Source of the DNA: Chloroflexota bacterium
Lineage (GTDB): Bacteria; Chloroflexota; Anaerolineae; Promineifilales; Promineifilaceae
Direction of reading: 5' to 3'
DNA: 22,983 bases
Assembly: GCA_008501785.1 (NCBI GenBank)
Contig: QQUD01000856.1
Coordinates: forward strand, 1 to 22,983
Position 1 is the stretch's first letter. Each line of letters begins with the position of its first letter. The translations under genes and the position numbers were made by a program. The notes beneath the pieces are model-generated. The model did not search any database. It was not told where the DNA came from and worked only from the letters and a program-made list of their open reading frames with translations. Positions 7,834 to 14,708 of this stretch are shown here, piece by piece.

Positions 7834-9015
7834 TCAGCCTCCTGGCTGTGGTGTTGGTATTTGGAAGAGATCGGAAAGTGGCGTGTTGGATGAGGTTCCT
7901 GATTGGCAAAGTTTTTCCCAGATGGTGGCAAGTTCGGTTTTGATGGCGTGGCGGCGGTGATTGTAAGCATCTTCGCCAATCCAGCCCTTTTCGTATCCTT
8001 CGTCGAGCACGGTGAGTGCCATGACGAGTTGGCGGCTGCGTTTGGTTAAATCGGTGGGCGTTTCTTCTGCTTTGATTGCTTCTTCTATCTCTGTAGATTG
8101 AGCGCGGCGGCGGATGATGATGAGGCGGATGATGAAGGTAACGGCCGTTAACAGCACCGCCACACTAAACATCCAGGCTGCTTCATTTGTTGAAATAGAC
8201 ATTGGTTCTGGCAGCGGTGTTGTGCCGCTCAGATTGAGTGTGAGGTGGTCGCCAGCGGCAAAGTTGTCGCGACTGTAGTTGCGAATGATGCTTCCGTCTG
8301 CGCCAGTTGAGCGTGAGGCAAGCTGATGCCAATCATCTGCGGCAAAGGTGACGCCGTTGTAGGGCAATGAGAAGTGGACGTTTTTCACATCGTAGGGCAG
8401 CTCATGGGTGAGCGTGAGTGCGTCGATGTAGGGCAGGCGGTAGGAAACGAGCAGGGTTGCGCTGGTAGAGCCGGGACGCAGCGGTTGGGTGTTGTACCAA
8501 TGGCTGCCAGATTGGAATATATCGGGGGCGGGAATGTAGCGACTGGCAGGGCCGACATTACGCTGGAAGGTGGTGTCAGTGGCAGTGGCGGGGAGGGCGT
8601 GGGCGATGGTGCTGTTGGGGGAGTCGGTGAAAACGACCGTTTCCAAATAATCAAACGTGTACAACTCGTGTACTTGCACTTCGCCATCGATAAAGGCCAA
8701 CGAAATGTTGAGATGTTCGATGATGACCGCGTTGGGGTCGGTTGTTTGGTCATACAAAGTGACGGGCAAGGTTAAGGTGTTGACGGTGAGGCTGCTGGGC
8801 ATGGGGTGACCGGTGGTTCCGTTTTGCATGGTGTTTGCGATGATGCCGGTGGTAGGGAAAGAAACGGCCGTTTCGATTTCCGCAATGGGTTGTGATGTGG
8901 ATGGACTATCTTCATATGCCATCACTTGGGCAACAAATGACAAATAAATGATTACCAAGAATAATTGCAGGCAACCAACAACCACCCGACGAGATGGGGA
9001 TAATACAACATACAT
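7834..9015 (-). CDS. Secreted/membrane protein with extracytoplasmic beta domain and one C-terminal TM segment
   Basis: This 393-aa protein has no family I recognise. A signal peptide (about 1-33, basic start SPSRR, hydrophobic core, end VMA) precedes an extracytoplasmic region (34-277) rich in Thr, Ser and beta-branched residues. One membrane segment (about 279-301) is followed by Arg-rich IRRR and a cytoplasmic tail with a helical stretch (TKRSRQLVMALTVLDEGYEK, about 325-370). The tail motif LDEGYEKGWIGEDAYNHRR resembles the tails of short-chain membrane sensors or assembly factors, but I do not assign a role. AAGGAG lies about 10 nt before ATG 9015. Two palindrome copies fall in the gene (8141, 8864), both read as TAV. 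A perfect 14-bp inverted repeat lies 44 nt upstream of the start. Confidence 0.75.
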   Translation of the reverse strand: MYVVLSPSRRVVVGCLQLFLVIIYLSFVAQVMAYEDSPSTSQPIAEIETAVSFPTTGIIANTMQNGTTGHPMPSSLTVNTLTLPVTLYDQTTDPNAVIIEHLNISLAFIDGEVQVHELYTFDYLETVVFTDSPNSTIAHALPATATDTTFQRNVGPASRYIPAPDIFQSGSHWYNTQPLRPGSTSATLLVSYRLPYIDALTLTHELPYDVKNVHFSLPYNGVTFAADDWHQLASRSTGADGSIIRNYSRDNFAAGDHLTLNLSGTTPLPEPMSISTNEAAWMFSVAVLLTAVTFIIRLIIIRRRAQSTEIEEAIKAEETPTDLTKRSRQLVMALTVLDEGYEKGWIGEDAYNHRRHAIKTELATIWEKLCQSGTSSNTPLSDLFQIPTPQPGG

Positions 9016-9058
9016 GACTAAATTCTCCTTAAGGAATGGGACTTAAACAAGTACGTCA

Positions 9059-9092
9059 AGATTGGTTCAATCTTCCTAGATTGAACCAATCT
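9059..9092. promoter_or_regulatory. Perfect 14-bp inverted repeat upstream of the 7834-9015 gene
   Basis: AGATTGGTTCAATC (9059-9072), a 6-nt centre TTCCTA and GATTGAACCAATCT (9079-9092) form a perfect dyad. It lies 44 bp before the start codon at 9015. It could be a repressor operator, a leader hairpin that limits translation or transcription, or a small repeat element. It has no T-run, so a terminator is less likely. Confidence 0.55.
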
Positions 9093-9227
9093 AAATAGAC
9101 AAGTCATTAAATTCTCGTTCCTAAACTGAAAGTTAAAATGCTTTTTCTTACCCTACCAGGCCAATTAGAGCTGAAAACTCTGGCAAAGTAGAGGAGTGGC
9201 CCCCACCCCTACATAGGGTGTGTTATT

Positions 9228-9244
9228 CATAAGTGACACTTATG
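9228..9244. promoter_or_regulatory. 17-bp perfect operator-like dyad
   Basis: CATAAGTGACACTTATG has 8-bp perfect arms around one central base. Size and symmetry fit a homodimeric HTH repressor operator. It lies 213 bp upstream of the 7834-9015 start. No regulator is adjacent. Confidence 0.4.
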
Positions 9245-9366
9245 CAAAAAAAGTAACGAATTGATTTGAAATTGGTATTGAAGTACGAGAAGATGTGGGG
9301 GGTGCAAGGGAGCCAACAGCAGTCACGCTCCCCATTCACAGAAACCGTAGCCTACAAGCGATCCCC

Positions 9367-10011
9367 TTACCAATTAATTTCCGTTTTATCCCAACGTTTG
9401 TCGCGCACAATATTTGCCAATCTCTCATCGAAAGAGAGGCTCTGATTCACGGCGCGAGCCGCAGCTGCCAAAATGTCATCATCGTATGGGCGCTGTCCGA
9501 TTTTGTCCATGTGCTGTTTGAACTGGGTTCTTGTGATTTTTACACGCTGGGCCTTGCTATTCCGCGCCTTCAACAAATTAACAACCATATCGGTTATCCG
9601 AACGGCCAGTTCTTTCATTTCAGTGTCACCCATCGTGTCTGAGACACCAGGCGTCTCCTCAAATTCCCAATAGAGATCGTTAGCAATCTCATGACGAAAC
9701 CATACTTCAGCCCTTTGGTCATTCTCGCTTTCTTTAAACCGCTTTATTGGGATTGGGGTCTCAAATAACAGGCTGTTTTCATCGAACTGTGTTTGCAAAG
9801 GCGGCGGCAACTGTAACAATCGCCATCCAATGTAGGCCATTGTGATAGAAGCGAGCATAGTCAGCAGCGCCGATTCAAACCAGGTCAAAGGCACGATTTG
9901 CATCAGCAACCAGCCAATTCCAAGCGACCAGGCTAAGATGATGGCTATTCCCAACAGCACGCCCAACAAAACTACGAGAGCTAGAACCAATAGCGAACCA
10001 ATTGCTTTCAT
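9367..10011 (-). CDS. Two-TM membrane protein with soluble C-terminal domain, unknown function
   Basis: I read 214 aa from the ATG at 10009-10011 (MKAIGSLLV), which follows GGAG by 7 nt. The frame stays open to 10146, but that 45-residue extension encodes a palindrome (KTKTAVSF) and precedes the natural membrane start, so I exclude it. An inner-membrane hairpin (about 5-31 and 38-60) is followed by a short Pro/Gln linker (LPPPLQTQ) and a charged soluble region. That region contains DMVVNLLKARNSKAQRVKITRTQ and ends WDKTEINW. No known domain or catalytic motif is visible. It lies upstream of another membrane protein on the same strand, 351 bp apart, so an operon is unlikely. Confidence 0.65.
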   Translation of the reverse strand: MKAIGSLLVLALVVLLGVLLGIAIILAWSLGIGWLLMQIVPLTWFESALLTMLASITMAYIGWRLLQLPPPLQTQFDENSLLFETPIPIKRFKESENDQRAEVWFRHEIANDLYWEFEETPGVSDTMGDTEMKELAVRITDMVVNLLKARNSKAQRVKITRTQFKQHMDKIGQRPYDDDILAAAARAVNQSLSFDERLANIVRDKRWDKTEINW

Positions 10012-10197
10012 GTGAAACTCCATTTTGAACGAGAACGAAACGGCCGTTTTTGTTTTAATCTCACGCAACGAGAGGCTGGTAAGAACGTGATCCATCCCCG
10101 GAATCGATGTTAACGTTTCGAAGTAACCTGCTCCCGATACTTGCAATGACGCCTAACATTTTTCAGGAACCATGCATAATAACCCGAAAAATTTGTT

Positions 10198-10206
10198 TGC
10201 TATAAT
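10198..10206 (+). promoter_or_regulatory. Possible extended -10 promoter
   Basis: TGCTATAAT is a perfect extended -10 element on the + strand. It could drive the phosphotransferase gene at 10434, in which case the MITE at 10252-10368 would be part of its leader. No recognisable -35 box lies 17 bp upstream. Confidence 0.3.
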
Positions 10207-10251
10207 AGCAGCCTCATTGGCACTTGCCAATGAATATTGGTCATCGGCCAC

Positions 10252-10368
10252 GGTTTTTCAGTAGTCAGGCTGTCATTCCCGCGCAGGCGGGAATCCATCT
10301 TCGCACTCGACAAGGATGGATTCCTGCCTGCGCAGGAATGACAATGAAAACACGACTACTGAAAAACC
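10252..10368. mobile_element. 117-bp MITE-like inverted-repeat element
   Basis: Perfect 15-bp terminal arms GGTTTTTCAGTAGTC (10252-10266) and GACTACTGAAAAACC (10354-10368) enclose a second, longer inverted repeat. Its left arm starts TGTCATTCCCGCGCAGGCGG and its right arm is the near complement. The TGTCATTCC/GGAATGACA core is a motif seen in many bacterial REP or MITE families. There is no coding content. Confidence 0.75.
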
Positions 10369-10433
10369 CTGGGTCATCGACATAATTTAGCTAACGGAAA
10401 GTGCAATGTACCTTAATGAGTATGGGGTATGAA

Positions 10434-13172
10434 ATGGTGAACAAGTTGTGGATATTGTCTTTGGATACGCAAGATGCTGGGCTAGAGTTGGTTGGTGGGA
10501 AGGGGGCGAATCTGGCACGGCTGGCGAATGCCGGATTTCCGGTTCCGGGCGGGTTTTTGGTGACAACGGATGCGTATCGGGCGTTTGTGGCGGCGAATGG
10601 GTTGGGTGAACGGATTTTGGAGCGGTTGGGGGATATGTCGGAAGGGGAAACGGCCACTTCTGCGGCGCTCAATGCAGGCGTTCTACAACAAGCATCCACC
10701 GACATTCGCAGCTGGTTTGCAGATGGAACCATTCCCGACGACATAGCCACACAACTGCATGAAACCTATCGTTCATTCAACAATGCCCCCGTTGCTGTGC
10801 GCTCATCGGCAACGGCTGAAGATTTGCCTGACATGTCTTTTGCGGGTCAGCAAGACACATTTTTGAATGTGGTGGGCCAAGACGCGTTATTGGAAGCTGT
10901 GGTGAACTGTTGGAGCAGCCTGTGGACGGCGCGAGCGATTGGTTACCGGCAGCGAAACAGTATTTCACATGCAGATGTGGCGTTATCGGTGGTGGTGCAG
11001 CAGATGGTGCAGTCGGAAGCATCGGGTGTGATGTTTACGGCAAATCCGCTGACTGGCCTGCGCTCAGAAATTGTGATTGATGCAACGCTGGGATTGGGGG
11101 AAGCGCTGGTGAGTGGGTTGGTTGAGCCGGATCATTATGTGGTTGATGTGGCGCAAGATGTGATTGTGAGCAAGCAGTTGGGAGCTAAGGGGCTGGTGAT
11201 TCGTGGTGTGGATGGCGGTGGCGTGGTGGAAGAGAAAACGGCCGTTTCCACTGCGTTCAGTGCCGATGTTTCTACCCAACAAGCCCTTCCCGATGCACAA
11301 ATTTTAGCCCTGGCACAGCTTGGGAAACAAGTTGCTGCTGACTATAATTTTCCGCAAGACATTGAATGGGCGTGGGCTAACGGGCAGCTTTATCTACTGC
11401 AATCTCGCCCGATTACATCACTCCATCCACTGCCAGATGACGTGCCAGCCGATCCGGTACATGTCTTGTTTTCGTTTGCATCTGTCCAGGGCATTATGGA
11501 GCCAATGACCCCACTGGGCCAGGATGCGATTCGGCTGATATTTGCGGGTGGGGCCAGTTTGTTGGGTTTTGACATGACGTATGAAACACAGGGCGTTATC
11601 AAAATTGCTGGGGAACGATTGTGGGGCAATATGACTCCGTTGTTGCGGCACCCCATTGGGCAAAAAATGGCTCCACGATTTTTCTCCGCCATTGATCCGA
11701 CGATTGTACCTGTTTTGGAAACACTCAAGAATGACCCGAAATTGGGTATGGGCACGGGACGCCTGCGACTGAGCACGTTTCGTCGAATTGTGAAATTTAT
11801 GGTTCCATTTTATCGGCGATTGTTTCGGCATTGGCGTCATGTGGAAACGGCCGCTAAACAAATTGAGCGATTCAGTGATCAGGAAATTGCCCGACTCCAG
11901 GCAGTAAGCGACGCCATCCCACCGGGAACGTCTCAATTGGCCCATCATATTAACTTGTTCCGAGAAATTAGGAACGGCTTTGTGTTTGCGGTTCCTGAAA
12001 TTGCGACGGGGGCAGCTGGTGGTTTGATTCCTTTGTTCTTATTGACGCGTGTTTCAAACCACCTGACTGGGAGCAGCCAATTGGCGCTGGAAATGACGCG
12101 TGGTCTGCCGCACAATGTGACCACAGAAATGGATTTGGCGTTGTGGCAAACGGCGCAGACGATTCGAGCGGATGGCGCAGCTTTGCGACTAATGCAAGAC
12201 AACACAGCTAACCAACTGGCAGCAGATTATATGGATGGCAAGTTGGTAGGTGTGGCGCAAACGGCCGTTTCCACCTTCCTCACCTGCTATGGCATGCGCG
12301 GCCTGGGTGAAATTGACATTGGCCGCCCTCGTTGGTGCGAAGAACCGACGCACATCATGCAGGTGTTACAGAGTTATCTACAGATTGAAGATGCCGTACT
12401 TGCGCCGGATGTTGTTTTTAAGCGGGGTGAACAGTCGGCTGAAGTGGCGAGGGTGGGGTTGGAAACGGCCGTTTCTAAAACATTTGCGGGCAAACTAAAA
12501 GTCAAACTTGTGCGCAAATTAACAAAGCGGATGCGTGCGCTGGCAGGTTTGCGTGAATCCCCAAAATTCCACATCATCCAAAAAATGGGCATTATGCGGG
12601 AGGGTTTGCTAAACAGCGGCGCACAGCTTGTTGCGTCTGGCGTGATTGACCAACCAGATGATTTGTTTTATCTCTATCTGAAAGAATTAGAAGCGTTGGC
12701 TGAAAATCCACAAAACGATTGGCGACCTTTAATCGCTGAACGGCGAGCGAATTATGACCGGGAACTGTTGCGCAACCAGCTGCCACGGCTGCTGTTGAGC
12801 GATGGACGAACTTTTTATGAAGGGTTGTCTGCTGTGGATGATGAAGATGGGGTGCTGCGTGGCAGCCCTGTTTCACCGGGCGTGGTGGAAGGTACGGTGC
12901 GGGTTGTGCTCGATCCACAGCAAGCGAACCTGGCTCCTGGCGAAATCCTCGTTTGCCCCGGCACAGACCCAGCGTGGACGCCGCTGTTTCTGGCGGCTGG
13001 TGGCCTGGTGATGGAAGTAGGTGGCTTAATGACGCATGGCGCAATTGTGGCGCGAGAATATGGCATTCCGGCTGTGGTTGGTGTGCATCAAGCCACGACC
13101 CGCCTGCAAACGGGACAGCGCATTTCGGTAGATGGCTCTACTGGTCAGATACAATTGCTGCTAGAAGTCTAG
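10434..13172 (+). CDS. Rifampicin-phosphotransferase-like / PEP-synthase-like dikinase
   Basis: This 912-aa protein, read from ATG 10434 (MVNKLWILSL), has an N-terminal ATP-binding domain of the PEP/pyruvate dikinase type (about 1-330). Its motifs are GGKGANLARL, VRSSATAEDLPDMSFAGQQ (122-140), GVMFTANPLTG and LQSRPIT. A long mostly helical central region (about 345-800, from VQGIMEPMTP) follows. The phosphohistidine swivel domain ends the protein, with His868 in MTHGAIVAREYG. The C-terminal PEP-binding TIM barrel of true PEP synthase is missing. This order and length match rifampicin phosphotransferase (ATP-binding, substrate, His domains; about 870 aa). Such enzymes move the beta-phosphate of ATP to a hydroxyl substrate through His. 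The substrate is unknown and drug resistance is not shown. GTG 10401 and ATG 10416 are alternative starts. Palindrome copies are at 11238, 12261 and 12465. Confidence 0.87.
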   Translation: MVNKLWILSLDTQDAGLELVGGKGANLARLANAGFPVPGGFLVTTDAYRAFVAANGLGERILERLGDMSEGETATSAALNAGVLQQASTDIRSWFADGTIPDDIATQLHETYRSFNNAPVAVRSSATAEDLPDMSFAGQQDTFLNVVGQDALLEAVVNCWSSLWTARAIGYRQRNSISHADVALSVVVQQMVQSEASGVMFTANPLTGLRSEIVIDATLGLGEALVSGLVEPDHYVVDVAQDVIVSKQLGAKGLVIRGVDGGGVVEEKTAVSTAFSADVSTQQALPDAQILALAQLGKQVAADYNFPQDIEWAWANGQLYLLQSRPITSLHPLPDDVPADPVHVLFSFASVQGIMEPMTPLGQDAIRLIFAGGASLLGFDMTYETQGVIKIAGERLWGNMTPLLRHPIGQKMAPRFFSAIDPTIVPVLETLKNDPKLGMGTGRLRLSTFRRIVKFMVPFYRRLFRHWRHVETAAKQIERFSDQEIARLQAVSDAIPPGTSQLAHHINLFREIRNGFVFAVPEIATGAAGGLIPLFLLTRVSNHLTGSSQLALEMTRGLPHNVTTEMDLALWQTAQTIRADGAALRLMQDNTANQLAADYMDGKLVGVAQTAVSTFLTCYGMRGLGEIDIGRPRWCEEPTHIMQVLQSYLQIEDAVLAPDVVFKRGEQSAEVARVGLETAVSKTFAGKLKVKLVRKLTKRMRALAGLRESPKFHIIQKMGIMREGLLNSGAQLVASGVIDQPDDLFYLYLKELEALAENPQNDWRPLIAERRANYDRELLRNQLPRLLLSDGRTFYEGLSAVDDEDGVLRGSPVSPGVVEGTVRVVLDPQQANLAPGEILVCPGTDPAWTPLFLAAGGLVMEVGGLMTHGAIVAREYGIPAVVGVHQATTRLQTGQRISVDGSTGQIQLLLEV

Positions 13173-13191
13173 AATTGTTTGAGAAAACTGT

Positions 13192-13239
13192 CGGAGTGGA
13201 GGCTTTAGCCGGAACGTTCCGGCTAAAGCCTCCACTCCG
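13192..13239. terminator. 48-bp perfect palindrome between convergent genes
   Basis: Two 24-bp arms are perfect reverse complements with no loop, centred on GGAACGTTCC; each arm carries GGAGTGGAGGCTTTAGCC. It fills most of the 82-bp gap between the stops of the phosphotransferase and the K+ channel gene. That position suits a two-way transcription terminator. A palindromic mobile repeat is an alternative. No T-run follows on either side. Confidence 0.6.
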
Positions 13240-13254
13240 GATTCTATCAATATT

Positions 13255-14427
13255 CTACTTTGTGAGGGATTGACTAATTTGCCCAAAAATATTCCGATCC
13301 TGGCTGGCGGCAAATACGATTAGCTCATCCTCAGCTTGTAATTGGGTGTCAGAAGATGGCGAATAAAGATAGTCACCATCGCGCCAAATTGCCAGCACAA
13401 CCAGCTTTTTTTCAGCCGACAAATTGGAAACAGTTTGGTTAATCCAGCTTGCAGCGGGATCGTTTTTCAACTGTTGCAGCGCATAACCCGCCGTACCTTT
13501 GACAGATGTGCGCAGGGCGAAATCGGCCAATCGCGGATTCATCATCGACATTTGGATTTGCTGCCCACTTCCCTTTTCGGGCATCACAAGCTGGTCAGCC
13601 CCGGCAACTTGCAGTTTTGTCCCATTTTTGTCATCAAGGACGGTGGCAATGATGCGCAGTTTGATGTTGTTCAACCGCTGGGATAGGGCGCGTGCGCTGA
13701 CGACGGTAAACAAATTGCGTTCATCGCTGTCTAGTGAGGCGACAACTCCTTTGGCGCGGCCAATGCCAGCAGCAATCAGGCTGCTATCTTCAGTTGGTTC
13801 CGCCAGTAGATAAGGGATGTCTATCTTTTCGGCCAACTTTTCCAGCGAAAGTTGTTCATCTTCGGTGACGTCTACGGCATTGGCAATATCGTAGTAGCCG
13901 CCAAATTTCTTGCGCAAATATTCGACATCTAAGTAGAGCAGGGCGCGGCGCAAACGATCTTCGTCGGCTTCAATGATGATGAAATCTTGTCGTGCGCGTG
14001 AGAAGTAGAAACCAGAAATTCGGCCAATATTACTTGCACCACAAATAATGACGTGATCTTGTAGGTTCTCAATAGTTCGCATTCGTTTCTCCAATGTCGT
14101 CCGCTCAACACGGGTACGTTCCCATTCGATGACCCGGGCGGCCAATGTTGAAATCGCATAGCTTGCCATCCCAATTGCGCTGAGTGCAAAAAAGATGGCA
14201 AAAATGCGTCCGCCTGGTGTTTGCGGTGATAGATCGCCGTAGCCAACGGTGGTAACTGTAATGATGGTGGCATAAAGCGCATCGAGCAGCGACCAGCCTT
14301 CCAAATAGGCATATCCAAATGTGCCAATCAGGAGCAAAATAGTGATCGGAATCAAGACTATTCCCAGCTGGTTCCGCAAAAGTCGACGATAGAAGTTTTT
14401 GTATATTGTGATCAAGTTGATGATCAT
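13255..14427 (-). CDS. Two-TM potassium channel with cytoplasmic RCK (TrkA-N/TrkA-C) domain
   Basis: This 390-aa protein is a K+ channel subunit expected to form tetramers in the inner membrane. TM1 is about 21-43, the pore helix about 47-58, the selectivity filter TVGYGD 60-65, and TM2 about 73-100. The RCK (TrkA-N) Rossmann domain begins at HVIICGASNIGR (about 125-136), with acidic IIEADEDR at the end of strand two. A TrkA-C-like domain is near 308-385 (ending LQAEDELIVFAA). The nucleotide loop GASNIG is a loose form of GxGxxG. An extra stretch (about 165-205, YLRKKFGGYYDIANAVDVTEDEQ...) separates beta2 from the PTEDSSLIAAGI segment that normally follows it closely. AGAGG lies about 10 nt before ATG 14427. 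It has no ACGGCCGT copies. Confidence 0.93.
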   Translation of the reverse strand: MIINLITIYKNFYRRLLRNQLGIVLIPITILLLIGTFGYAYLEGWSLLDALYATIITVTTVGYGDLSPQTPGGRIFAIFFALSAIGMASYAISTLAARVIEWERTRVERTTLEKRMRTIENLQDHVIICGASNIGRISGFYFSRARQDFIIIEADEDRLRRALLYLDVEYLRKKFGGYYDIANAVDVTEDEQLSLEKLAEKIDIPYLLAEPTEDSSLIAAGIGRAKGVVASLDSDERNLFTVVSARALSQRLNNIKLRIIATVLDDKNGTKLQVAGADQLVMPEKGSGQQIQMSMMNPRLADFALRTSVKGTAGYALQQLKNDPAASWINQTVSNLSAEKKLVVLAIWRDGDYLYSPSSDTQLQAEDELIVFAASQDRNIFGQISQSLTK

Positions 14428-14708
14428 GTTGATATTGCCTCTAAAAGTTTGTCTGTGACGAGCTTACTCGTCTCGCGACTTTGCCGCAAATAGTTGGCGG
14501 ATAAGGTTGCTTTGGATTAGCTTAGTCTTGGAGCATGATGGATGGTGGGGGAAACGGCCGTTTCTCATTGACAATTGACAATTAGCTATTGACAATTTCT
14601 CCCTCTATCACCAAATAACTTCAATCAATAGGCGAAGAAGCGGTCTGGAGACCGAGAAGGAAAACGGCGCGGTCCGAAGACGGGCCAGAGCGGGGGAGGG
14701 GGCAAGGG
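14428..14708. other. Spacer with one palindrome and heptanucleotide repeat
   Basis: It contains GAAACGGCCGTTTC (14551-14564), followed directly by 7-bp TTGACAA-type repeats (about 14567-14597), and a small hairpin CGGTCTGGAGACCG (about 14648-14661). The last 60 bp are G-rich. No gene is seen. Confidence 0.6.

Larger units (their letters stand above)
9016..9366. other. Spacer with two perfect dyads
   Basis: This 351-bp gap lies between two - strand genes. It contains the inverted repeat at 9059-9092 and the 17-bp dyad CATAAGTGACACTTATG at 9228-9244, both upstream of the 7834-9015 gene. I see no gene. The ORF at 9295-9642 is mostly antisense to the next gene. Confidence 0.6.
10012..10433. other. 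Spacer between divergent genes, with palindrome, MITE and possible promoter
   Basis: It holds one ACGGCCGT copy (10040-10047) and an extended -10 sequence TGCTATAAT (10198-10206, + strand) without a good -35. A 117-bp inverted-repeat element (10252-10368) follows. The short in-frame extension upstream of the 10434 start (GTG at 10401) is probably untranslated. Confidence 0.55.

Noticed and set aside
10012..10146. 45-residue extension of the 9367-10011 gene
   Set aside because: ATG 10011 has GGAG at good spacing and starts directly at the membrane segment; the extension runs through a palindrome copy.
12592..13044. 150-aa antisense ORF
   Set aside because: It lies fully inside the phosphotransferase gene on the other strand and its protein shows no domain or normal composition.
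10434..13172. PEP synthase (ppsA)
   Set aside because: The C-terminal PEP-binding barrel is missing and the phosphohistidine domain is at the very end, as in rifampicin phosphotransferase.
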